From DATLFA01 sp039934635 (GTDB lineage Bacteria > Actinomycetota > Acidimicrobiia > Acidimicrobiales > WLNW01), in NCBI GenBank assembly GCA_039934635.1, contig JBDTLT010000220.1, forward strand, positions 1-9,237: a stretch of 9,237 bases of DNA. The letters run 5' to 3'. This document shows, piece by piece, positions 1 through 5,636 of the stretch. Within the stretch, counting starts at the first letter, position 1. Each line of letters begins with the position of its first letter. The translations under genes were made by a program, and so were the position numbers. The notes beneath the pieces are model-generated. The model made no database searches and had not been told where the DNA came from. It saw only the letters and a list, made by a program, of their open reading frames with translations.

Positions 1-315
1 GATGTCGAGATCGACGTCACGGGCGAGGGCGGCGGCGTGACTCACTCGGTCGCGGAGTACATCCCGTTCCTGCGCGCCAACATCGAGCATGTGATCACCG
101 TCCACCACGGCCACATGCCGGAGATCCAACTCACGTCGCCCACGACCGCAGTCGGCATCTGGGCGCTCGAAGACCAGCTTTGGTGGCCCGATGGTGCGCC
201 GATCAAGTACATGCATGGGTTCGGCCACTACCACGAGACCTACGAGAAGCAAAGCGCCGGGTGGCGCATCAAGACGATGACCATCACGCGTCTGCATCGA
301 CTCGTCGACGTCTGA
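1..315 (+). CDS. NTF2/SnoaL-like family protein, 5'-truncated by the window edge
   Basis: The frame is open from base 1 and ends at TGA 313-315, giving 104 visible residues. The GTG at position 37 is in frame, but the sequence before it also reads as protein, so the true start lies outside the window. The visible part looks like the C-terminal beta-sheet half of a SnoaL-like (NTF2 fold) domain: a helix with SVAEYIPFLRANIEH, then strands around HHGHMPEIQL, AVGIWALEDQLWW, GFGHYHETYEK and GWRIKTMTITRLHRL. The HGFGHYHETYEK...GWRIKT stretch is characteristic of the 'nuclear transport factor 2 family' proteins common in actinobacterial steroid and terpenoid gene clusters. The fold hosts ketosteroid isomerases, dehydratases and epoxide hydrolases, and also non-catalytic binders. 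No specific reaction can be assigned because the N-terminal half, which usually carries active-site residues, is missing. It converges on the LLM gene after a 16-bp gap. Confidence 0.85.
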   Translation, partial: DVEIDVTGEGGGVTHSVAEYIPFLRANIEHVITVHHGHMPEIQLTSPTTAVGIWALEDQLWWPDGAPIKYMHGFGHYHETYEKQSAGWRIKTMTITRLHRLVDV

Positions 316-343
316 CGCGCCGCGGCCGCGGTCACCGATCGGT
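316..343. terminator. Palindromes at convergent junction (possible weak bidirectional terminator)
   Basis: The 16-bp gap between the converging NTF2-like and LLM genes ends in a perfect 12-bp palindrome, CCGCGGCCGCGG (320-331). It is followed at 334-343 by a second perfect palindrome, ACCGATCGGT, inside the last codons of the LLM gene. Either could fold as a short hairpin in both transcripts. There is no T-run, so an intrinsic terminator is only a suggestion, and short palindromes are not rare in GC-rich DNA. Confidence 0.3.
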
Positions 344-1228
344 CATGAACTGATCGGCGAAGCGTGACATCGAGTCTTTCTTGTGCTGCACGGTGGAGTA
401 CGGCTCGCCCTTGTAGAACCACGCGTAGTCCTGCGTCATCGTCACGCCGAGTTCCTCGAGGCGACGAATGCCGTCGAGGCTCACGCCCGCCTTTGCCACG
501 GCGAATATTTCGAACGGCATTGATTCCCGGCCGAGTTCGCGCCGGTATCGATTGAGCTTGTCGATCAACGGGGGCAACTGCTCGGGCTCGTAATCGACGC
601 CGAGCCAGCCGTCATGTCGCGCGGCGCGGCGTAACGCCACATCGCTGTCACCACCGATCATCACCGGCACGGGCTCTGCCGGTACCGGGCGCATGCGAGA
701 CGGCGGGAGGGTGAAGACCTCGCCTTTGAACTCGACGTTGCGGCCGGTGTGCAGCAGCCGGATGATCGCCAGCATCTCGTCGGTTCGTACACCTCTGGTA
801 TCGAAGCTCACGTCGACGAGGTCGAACTCTTCTTTGAGCCAGCCCGAGCCGAGACCGAGAATGATTCGTCCGGGAGCGAACACATCGGCGGTGGCCAACT
901 GCTTGGCGACGTGCACCGGATGGCGCATCGGCAGCACGTAGACATAGGGCAGGAATCGCAGTCGTGAAGTGACTTGTCCCAACGCCGCGCTCGCGACCCA
1001 CGCATCGGGATACGGCGGCGTCCACTCGTCGAGGTCCGCGGGGTCCCATGGCGGCCGACCATCCTCCGAATAGAGATAGTCGTTTGCGTACGCCGCCGGC
1101 TTCACGAGGTGATCTCCGAAGGTCACGCCCTCGAAGCCGAGGTGTTCGGCGTGGATTGCGAGTTCGGTCAATTGCTCGGGTTCGACACCGTGCAAACTCT
1201 GGAAGTATTTCATCGCACTCGAGAACAT
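332..1228 (-). CDS. LLM-class (luciferase-like) flavin/F420-dependent oxidoreductase
   Basis: 298 residues from ATG 1228. It is a TIM-barrel enzyme of the bacterial luciferase-like superfamily, most like the group often annotated as probable F420-dependent oxidoreductases. Visible landmarks: HAEHLGFEGVTFGDH at residues 26-40 (first barrel elements), RLRFLPYVYVLPMRHPVHVAKQ at 89-110 (the strand and helix that usually line the cofactor pocket), GLGSGWLKEEFD at 125-136, and PVMIGGDSD at 188-196 (phosphate-binding region). The length is normal. Start choice: the frame stays open to 1291, but a start there would run into the neighbouring LLM gene and add atypical sequence. ATG 1228 has AAGGA three bases upstream; ATG 1213 (MKYFQSL) is the alternative and looks more like the usual LLM N-terminus. 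F420 versus FMN use cannot be settled here. The substrate is unknown; the context suggests catabolism of a hydrophobic compound. Confidence 0.92.
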   Translation of the reverse strand: MFSSAMKYFQSLHGVEPEQLTELAIHAEHLGFEGVTFGDHLVKPAAYANDYLYSEDGRPPWDPADLDEWTPPYPDAWVASAALGQVTSRLRFLPYVYVLPMRHPVHVAKQLATADVFAPGRIILGLGSGWLKEEFDLVDVSFDTRGVRTDEMLAIIRLLHTGRNVEFKGEVFTLPPSRMRPVPAEPVPVMIGGDSDVALRRAARHDGWLGVDYEPEQLPPLIDKLNRYRRELGRESMPFEIFAVAKAGVSLDGIRRLEELGVTMTQDYAWFYKGEPYSTVQHKKDSMSRFADQFMTDR

Positions 1229-1250
1229 AGTTCCTTCGAAGGAGTGGACA
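1229..1250. promoter_or_regulatory. 22-bp divergent leader with a palindrome giving Shine-Dalgarno sites on both strands
   Basis: The gap between the two divergent LLM genes contains the perfect 12-bp palindrome TCCTTCGAAGGA (1232-1243). It supplies AAGGA on each strand. On the plus strand AAGGAG ends six bases before ATG 1251, an ideal spacing that fixes that start. On the minus strand AAGGA ends three bases before ATG 1228, which is close. The gap is too short for two full promoters, so each gene's promoter should lie inside the other gene's 5' coding region. Confidence 0.6.
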
Positions 1251-2225
1251 ATGCCCGCGGTTCTGCGTCTCAACATGACCCTTCCGGGCATCGACCCGGT
1301 TCAGCTCTCGGCGATGTACTCGGCCGCACTCGACATGGCCGAGTTCGCGGAGGCCAACGGATTCATGGCGGTGACGACCGACGAACACCACGGCGCAGAC
1401 GACGGCTGGATGCCGGCGACGCTTGTCTTCACCGGGATGCTCGCCGCCCGTACGAAGACAATTGCGGTCAGCGTCCAAGCGCTGTTGTTGCCACTCCACG
1501 ACCCGCTGCGCGTTGCGGAAGATCTCGCGGTACTCGACCTGGCCAGCAACGGCCGGGTCGCGGTGACTCTCGGTCTCGGCTACCGACCCGAGGAGTATGC
1601 CGCGCACCGCAAGGATTGGAATCGGCGGGGCCAGCTCATGGACGAAGCCGTCGAGGCGTTGCTGTCGGCGTGGACCGGCGAGCCGTTCGACTACCTCGGC
1701 ACGCGTGTGCGAGTCACCCCAGTGCCACGCACGAAACCCCACCCGCCCGTGATGATCGGCGGTAGCGCGCGACCGGCCGCCCGCCGTGCGGCCCGGTTCG
1801 GCCTGCCCTTCGCACCGCCCGCGAGCCTGCCCGATCTCGAGGCGTATTACCTCGCGCAATGCGAGCAGCGCGGTCAGCCTGGGTTTGTTTTAGCGCCACC
1901 GCCGGATCTGACGCTCCTCTTCGTGGCCGAGGACCCTGAGCGAGCGTGGGCTGAGGTCGGGCATCACCTGCTCCACGAGGCCGTCACCTACGCCGATTGG
2001 CAGACACCCGACATCAAGTCGTCCGTGCATTCCCACGCACGAACGGTCGAAGATCTGCGGTCCGAGGGTCTCTACGAGATCCTCTCACCACAGCAGTGCC
2101 GAGACCGCGCGAAGGAGCGGGGCGCGGATGCGCTCGTGATCTTGCACCCGCTGTGCGGTGGCATGCCCATCGAGTGGGCCTGGAAGTGTTTGCAGCTCTA
2201 CGCCGACGCAACGAAGGACTTGTGA
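1251..2225 (+). CDS. LLM-class (luciferase-like) flavin/F420-dependent oxidoreductase
   Basis: 324 residues, starting at ATG 1251 behind a well-placed AAGGAG. It is a second luciferase-like TIM-barrel oxidoreductase, clearly a different subfamily from its divergent neighbour. Landmarks: FAEANGFMAVTTDEHHGADDGW at 32-53, whose DEHH (44-47) matches the EHH motif of luciferase-like monooxygenases; KTIAVSVQALLLPLHDPLRVAEDLAVLDLASNGRV at 69-103; TLGLGYRPEEY at 106-116; and HPPVMIGGSARPAARRAARFG at 164-184, the phosphate-binding region. The C-terminal part (about 195-324) has the AEDPERAWAEVG helix commonly seen in actinobacterial LLM proteins annotated F420-dependent. The EHH motif makes a monooxygenase-like role possible, but a hydride-transfer reductase or dehydrogenase is equally compatible. 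It ends 16 bp from the converging SDR gene. Confidence 0.93.
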   Translation: MPAVLRLNMTLPGIDPVQLSAMYSAALDMAEFAEANGFMAVTTDEHHGADDGWMPATLVFTGMLAARTKTIAVSVQALLLPLHDPLRVAEDLAVLDLASNGRVAVTLGLGYRPEEYAAHRKDWNRRGQLMDEAVEALLSAWTGEPFDYLGTRVRVTPVPRTKPHPPVMIGGSARPAARRAARFGLPFAPPASLPDLEAYYLAQCEQRGQPGFVLAPPPDLTLLFVAEDPERAWAEVGHHLLHEAVTYADWQTPDIKSSVHSHARTVEDLRSEGLYEILSPQQCRDRAKERGADALVILHPLCGGMPIEWAWKCLQLYADATKDL

Positions 2226-2241
2226 ACTGCCGCCAGTTCGT
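2222..2241. terminator. Hairpin filling the gap between convergent LLM and SDR genes
   Basis: GAACTG (2224-2229) and CAGTTC (2234-2239) form a perfect 6-bp stem with the 4-nt loop CCGC. G-U wobbles could extend it to 2222-2241. The LLM stop codon (2223-2225) lies in the left arm, and the SDR stop on the other strand begins immediately after the structure at 2242-2244. The hairpin can form in both transcripts. There is no clear T-tract, so termination is inferred from position. Confidence 0.4.
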
Positions 2242-3006
2242 TCATGTACCGCCGCCGTCGGCCCAGATCGTGGTCCCGTTGAGATACGAGGCCGCGTCGG
2301 ACGCGAGGAACGTGCAAACGCCGCCGATTTCGTCGGGCGTACCCATGCGCCCCACAGGGATGCGTTCGATCGTTGTGGCCCACTGCTCGCGATTCTCGGG
2401 CAATAGCAAATCGGCCATAGCCTCGGTCTCCACCCAACCGAGCGAGATGCAGTTGACTCGCACCTTGCGTCCCCACGCGACGGCCAGCGAGCGAGTCATG
2501 TGATTGAGTCCGGCCTTGGCCGCGCCATAGGGAACGAGCGAACCGCCGCCGCCCGTTGGCATCGACGCTTGACTCGAAATATTGATGACGCAGCCGCCGC
2601 TGTCCTGCGCGCTCATGACACGGTACGCCGCGGCGGCGAAGATCATGGGTGCGGTGAGGTTGAGTTCGATGATCGCACGGATGAAACGCGGTGAGACGGT
2701 CGCAATGTCAGCCGGCGGCTGACCGCCGGCGTTGTTCACGAGGACATCGAGGCGGCCGAACCGCTCGAGTGTGGTGGCAATCACCCGATCTACGTCCTCG
2801 TCGTTGCGGATGTCGGCTTGCACGTGCGTCGAGCGCGATCGCTCGTCGTCGGTCTCGGCTGCAGGACAGTGCTCGAAGGTCTTGCGGGCGCAACTCACCA
2901 CCGACGCTCCGGCGTGGAGGAAGGCGCGGCTGATGCCCAGCCCGACTCCTTGGCTGCCGCCGGTGACGATGACGACCTTGTTCTCGTGGAGATACGACTC
3001 GGGCAT
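2242..3006 (-). CDS. Short-chain dehydrogenase/reductase (classical SDR)
   Basis: 254 residues, the normal length for a classical SDR, with every hallmark visible: the TGGSQGVG dinucleotide-binding motif at 15-22, a probable Asp at the end of the HVQADIRN strand (65), NNAG at 91-94, structural Asn116, catalytic Ser (144 or 145), Tyr160 and Lys164 in YGAAK, and the C-terminal SDAASYLNGTTIWADGGG typical of the family. The Ser-Tyr spacing is slightly long because of a Gly-rich insert (150-156). It should catalyse NAD(P)-dependent oxidation of an alcohol or reduction of a ketone; cofactor preference and substrate are not resolved. Start: ATG 3006 has no Shine-Dalgarno, but TATAGT sits seven bases upstream on the minus strand, which suggests a leaderless mRNA. 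It is divergent from the 3085-5616 operon and probably co-regulated with it. Confidence 0.94.
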   Translation of the reverse strand: MPESYLHENKVVIVTGGSQGVGLGISRAFLHAGASVVSCARKTFEHCPAAETDDERSRSTHVQADIRNDEDVDRVIATTLERFGRLDVLVNNAGGQPPADIATVSPRFIRAIIELNLTAPMIFAAAAYRVMSAQDSGGCVINISSQASMPTGGGGSLVPYGAAKAGLNHMTRSLAVAWGRKVRVNCISLGWVETEAMADLLLPENREQWATTIERIPVGRMGTPDEIGGVCTFLASDAASYLNGTTIWADGGGT

Positions 3007-3084
3007 TGCCGGGACTATAACGTGTTACTGTACTCAGTGCGTCGTCGCGGCAGACTCGGTCGCGCCGCGTCGAAAGGGGCTGTG
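3007..3084. promoter_or_regulatory. Divergent promoter/operator region with an 18-bp imperfect dyad
   Basis: This gap separates the SDR gene (-) from the operon beginning at 3085 (+). Positions 3014-3031 form an imperfect dyad, AC-ta-TAAC-gt-GTTA-ct-GT, with 6 of 9 positions paired. The left end read on the minus strand is TATAGT, a good -10 hexamer placed so that transcription could start at or next to the SDR ATG. The right end read on the plus strand is TACTGT, which fits the actinobacterial TAnnnT pattern and would leave a leader of about 47 nt. No convincing -35 was seen on either side. AAAGGGG at 3073-3079, five bases before ATG 3085, is the ribosome-binding site of the downstream operon. 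Confidence 0.45.
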
Positions 3085-4137
3085 ATGGCCGACCTGCAGC
3101 GGATGAACGATCTGTTACGTCCGGTGGCGCCGCCGCGCGTGTTGGAGGGTGTGTATACCGAAGATCAGCACGACCGGATGCTGGGTGTCGTCAAGCGGCG
3201 CGGACCGTGGCCGACGATCACCGCTCATCACTTCAATACCGTCGAGGAATTGGTGGCGACGACGTCGGGGCCGATGCGCGAGGGTGAGGGAGCGCGGCTC
3301 ACACTCGACGACATCGCGACCGCGAACTTCCGCGGCTATCTCGCGCAGCATTCGATCGCGTTCTACCCGGAGTTGCACGACTGCTACTACAACGCGCGCT
3401 TCCTCGAGATGGCCCGTGACTATTGGGGAGCGCAGTACGCGAAGCCGACGTTGATGCTGTTCAACTTGTGTGGCCCTCACCACAGCGGGTTGAGCGCGCA
3501 TCTCGATGCGGTCACCTTCCGCGGCATCCGCATCGAGAACTCGCCGGTGTGGTTGCAAAACGTGATGGGCAAATCAGGATTGTTCATCGAGCATCTGGTG
3601 AAGATGGCGCAGGTGATCACTTGGTGGTATCTGGGCGACAACGGCACCTTTACGTACTGGCCTGATGGGCCGCTCGGTGCGCCACAGAAGCTAGAGCATC
3701 CGCTGTGGAACAAGGGCGTCGTCGTGCAGAACGAAGCAATGTTCCATCGCGGAGATCCGGTCGGCCGGCCGGAGGAACGCGACATCTCCGGCCTCAAGCA
3801 TCGTTCTCTCATCGGCTATGACGCGGAGCGCGACGATTGGGCGATTACGACCGACGGCGAGGTCATCCGGCGCTACCAGCCCGACCAAATGCGCCTTCTC
3901 GTGCACTGGAACGCCGAAGTCTTCGCAGATATGGACGAGGTCAAGAAGAACATGGACCACTCCGACGACCTCACGCACGACATCGTGTTCGATCGGCTGC
4001 TCGCCGACATGCGATCCAAAGGCGTGGCCGTGGCCGAGCCGTCGGACCCTCTGCACGACAGCGACTTCATTCGTGCATTGATCGCGACGTACACGATCGC
4101 CCCGACGACCGACTGGATCGCGCCGACCGCGGCGTGA
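3085..4137 (+). CDS. Uncharacterised protein, putative Fe(II)/2-oxoglutarate-dependent oxygenase-like fold
   Basis: 350 residues from ATG 3085, preceded by AAAGGGG. The frame stays open upstream to 2818, but that extension is antisense to the SDR gene and lacks a ribosome-binding site. I do not recognise the family by name. Seen in the protein: an N-terminal helical part (1-115); KPTLMLFNLCGPHHSGLSAHLD (120-141) with an H139-x-D141 motif; an aromatic strand ITWWYLGDNGTFTYWPDGP (178-196); NKGVVVQNEAMFHRGDP (209-225) with H221; and KHRSLIGYD (238-246) with R240. HxD, a distal His about 80 residues later and a following Arg are the metal- and 2-oxoglutarate-binding pattern of phytanoyl-CoA-hydroxylase-like oxygenases. 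The 'GNG...WPDGP' and 'KG...MFHRG' blocks sit where the GSH turn and last metal-ligand strand would be. This assignment is inferred. The Arg is 19 residues after H221, longer than usual, and R232 is an alternative. No signal peptide or membrane segment is seen. It is first in a three-gene operon. Confidence 0.85.
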   Translation: MADLQRMNDLLRPVAPPRVLEGVYTEDQHDRMLGVVKRRGPWPTITAHHFNTVEELVATTSGPMREGEGARLTLDDIATANFRGYLAQHSIAFYPELHDCYYNARFLEMARDYWGAQYAKPTLMLFNLCGPHHSGLSAHLDAVTFRGIRIENSPVWLQNVMGKSGLFIEHLVKMAQVITWWYLGDNGTFTYWPDGPLGAPQKLEHPLWNKGVVVQNEAMFHRGDPVGRPEERDISGLKHRSLIGYDAERDDWAITTDGEVIRRYQPDQMRLLVHWNAEVFADMDEVKKNMDHSDDLTHDIVFDRLLADMRSKGVAVAEPSDPLHDSDFIRALIATYTIAPTTDWIAPTAA

Positions 4138-4167
4138 AGCAATGAGACGAACGAAGGACTGCAGCCG

Positions 4168-4650
4168 ATGACCCACCATGACCGTTTTGCCGCGCACGAG
4201 TTCATCAATCGCTACTGGTTCAACTACGACGAGGGCAACCTCGATGTCCTCGGCGACCTGTTCACCGACGACTGCCATCTGAGCTCGCGCACCGAGACCG
4301 GCCAACACCCCCACGAGGAGTTCATCCGCTCGGACAACCACGGCCGAGAGACCGCGATGGCGTGGACGAAGGATCATCGCAAGCACAGCCCCTATCCGCT
4401 GCGGCACCACGCCGCGAACGTGCATGTGGTGGCCGAGCGCGATGATGAACTCGATCTGGAGTCATATCTGTTCGTCACACAGATCGTCGATCGCAAGCCG
4501 AGCGCCCTGTCGAGCGGGATGGTGCACTGGACGTTGAAGTTGACCGACGTCGGTTACCGCGTGCGCCGCAAGGACGTCGTGTTGGACTCGATCGAGTCCG
4601 CGCCGTTTCATCAAGTGGACTTCGTGGCCAACCGACAGCAACGCTGGTAG
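4168..4650 (+). CDS. NTF2/SnoaL-like domain protein
   Basis: 160 residues; ATG 4168 is preceded by GAAGGA (4153-4158) at nine bases. The N-terminus, FINRYWFNYDEGNLDVLGDLFTDDCHL (12-38), is the helix-turn-helix opening of a SnoaL-like NTF2-fold domain. It is followed by a helix with EEFIRSDNHGRETAMAW (50-66), HAANVHVVAERDDELDLESYLFVTQIV (81-107) and WTLKLTDVGYRVRRKDVVLDS (121-141), which would form the curved beta-sheet. The length is typical of single-domain members. The cone-shaped pocket of this fold serves isomerases, dehydratases, epoxide hydrolases and small-molecule binders. Asp34, Asp35 and the His-rich stretch 70-81 are candidate pocket residues, but no subfamily signature was identified. 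It lies 30 bp after the oxygenase-like gene and 48 bp before the SDR gene on the same strand, so a shared transcript is likely. It is not a near copy of the NTF2-like gene at the left edge. Confidence 0.9.
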   Translation: MTHHDRFAAHEFINRYWFNYDEGNLDVLGDLFTDDCHLSSRTETGQHPHEEFIRSDNHGRETAMAWTKDHRKHSPYPLRHHAANVHVVAERDDELDLESYLFVTQIVDRKPSALSSGMVHWTLKLTDVGYRVRRKDVVLDSIESAPFHQVDFVANRQQRW

Positions 4651-4683
4651 AAACCGCGGTTGGGGGAGCGCGCCATCGCGCAC

Positions 4684-4690
4684 GAAGGAG
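4684..4690 (+). promoter_or_regulatory. Shine-Dalgarno GAAGGAG that fixes the SDR start
   Basis: GAAGGAG lies eight bases before ATG 4699. The same frame is open to an earlier TTG at 4660, but a start there would put this strong ribosome-binding site inside the coding region and add 13 residues unlike an SDR N-terminus. GTG 4696, directly before the ATG, is a less likely alternative. Confidence 0.75.
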
Positions 4691-4698
4691 ATGACGTG

Positions 4699-5616
4699 AT
4701 GTCGAAGGGTCTCTGTGCAGGACAAGTCGCGCTGGTTACCGGCGCGAGCCAAGGGGGCACGGGTACGGCCATCGCGATTCGTCTCGCGGCCGAGGGCGCC
4801 AAAGTAGCGATCACTGCCCGCACGGTCGAGGGACTCGAAGCGACACGTGCTCGCATCGCCGAGTTCGGTGGCGAGTGTCTGGTGCTGCCGTCTGATCTGA
4901 GTGACCCTCACGGTGACCGCACCAAGCTGGTCGAGCGAACCGAGGCCACGTTGGGCCCGATCGACATCCTCGTGAACAACGCAGCGGTCAACGGGTACAT
5001 GCCGTTCGAAGCCGTGTCGCCGCAACGCTTGGAGCTCAGCTTGCAAGTCAACCTCTGGGCGCCCTGGGAGCTCATGTCGGCGGTTGTCGGCGGCATGCGC
5101 GAGCGAGGCCGCGGCGCGATTCTGAACTTGACGAGCTTCGCGGCCGAGTTTCCGCCCGGTCCACCGTTTCCGACGAACAAGCCGGCAAAAGGCGGGTTCG
5201 TGTACGGGGCGGCGAAGGCGGCGCTCAACCGACTCACCGTTAGCGCGGCCAGCGAATGCGAGGGTCAAGGGATTGCGGTGAACGCGCTCACACCACAAGC
5301 GGCCATCGCCACGCCCAGCCTCGTGGCCGGTGGTTGGATCGACAACGTGATGTTCGAGCCGCTCGAGACGATGGCCGAGGCGGCCGTCGCGCTGTGCACC
5401 GGCGACCCGAATGTGTTGACCGGTCGCATCGCCTACAGCTTGCAGTTGCTGGTCGAGCTACAGCGACCGGTGCTCGACCTTCACGGCGAGCAGCCCGTCG
5501 ACGGCTGGCAGCCGCACGACCTTCCGGCGGTCATTGCCGCGCAAGAGGCCAACCTTGCGCAGCGCGGTTGGCCCGACCCCTACACATTCGGCCGCACACA
5601 CAGCCCGCGCCCCTGA
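4699..5616 (+). CDS. Atypical short-chain dehydrogenase/reductase with C-terminal extension
   Basis: 305 residues from ATG 4699, longer than the usual 250 or so. It has the SDR Rossmann core: VALVTGASQGGTG at 10-22 (a variant of TGxxxGxG), LPSDLSD at 63-69, NNAA at 93-96 instead of NNAG, Asn118, Ser146 in LNLTS, and Tyr169 and Lys173 in YGAAK. Ser146 and Tyr169 are 23 residues apart rather than about 13, because of a Pro/Gly-rich insert (151-167) next to the active site, which may shape the substrate pocket. After about residue 255 the protein does not end in the usual VDGG block but continues for about 50 residues (GEQPVDGWQPHDLPAVIAAQ and onward), possibly a lid or dimer contact. It should carry out NAD(P)-dependent alcohol/ketone interconversion or reduction on an unknown substrate. 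It is third in the operon with the oxygenase-like and NTF2-like genes. Confidence 0.92.
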   Translation: MSKGLCAGQVALVTGASQGGTGTAIAIRLAAEGAKVAITARTVEGLEATRARIAEFGGECLVLPSDLSDPHGDRTKLVERTEATLGPIDILVNNAAVNGYMPFEAVSPQRLELSLQVNLWAPWELMSAVVGGMRERGRGAILNLTSFAAEFPPGPPFPTNKPAKGGFVYGAAKAALNRLTVSAASECEGQGIAVNALTPQAAIATPSLVAGGWIDNVMFEPLETMAEAAVALCTGDPNVLTGRIAYSLQLLVELQRPVLDLHGEQPVDGWQPHDLPAVIAAQEANLAQRGWPDPYTFGRTHSPRP

Positions 5617-5624
5617 CGGGGCGC
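5607..5624. terminator. GC-rich hairpin with the SDR stop codon in its loop
   Basis: GCGCCCC (5607-5613) and GGGGCGC (5618-5624) make a perfect 7-bp all-GC stem with the loop TGAC. The loop contains the SDR stop codon TGA (5614-5616). The hairpin lies between the converging SDR and TetR genes (stops at 5616 and 5637) and can form in both transcripts. No T-run follows on either strand, so it may act as a non-canonical terminator or a 3'-end barrier rather than a classical intrinsic one. Confidence 0.5.
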
Positions 5625-5636
5625 CCTCGTTGCGGG

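Noticed and set aside
1229..1291. Extension of the minus-strand LLM gene to 1291
   Set aside because: It would overlap the neighbouring LLM start and add an Arg-rich N-terminus unlike LLM proteins.
974..1765. 263-codon plus-strand ORF crossing the divergent LLM junction
   Set aside because: The product is Arg/Gly-rich low-complexity sequence without a domain and overlaps two well-supported genes.
648..1859. 403-codon minus-strand ORF spanning both LLM genes
   Set aside because: It is Arg-rich, has no recognisable domain, and is antisense to one LLM gene and out of frame with the other, both of which have clear motifs. It is a shadow of high GC content.
2818..3084. Upstream extension of the oxygenase-like gene to 2818
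   Set aside because: The extra 89 codons are antisense to the SDR 5' end and cross the promoter region, while ATG 3085 has a good ribosome-binding site.
2211..4160. Repeated 11-mer AACGAAGGACT at 2211-2221 and 4150-4160
   Set aside because: One copy is coding sequence at the end of an LLM gene and the other contains a ribosome-binding site; too short to call a repeat element.
4462..5298. 278-codon minus-strand ORF opposite the NTF2-like and SDR genes
   Set aside because: No domain or ribosome-binding site, with composition typical of an antisense shadow.
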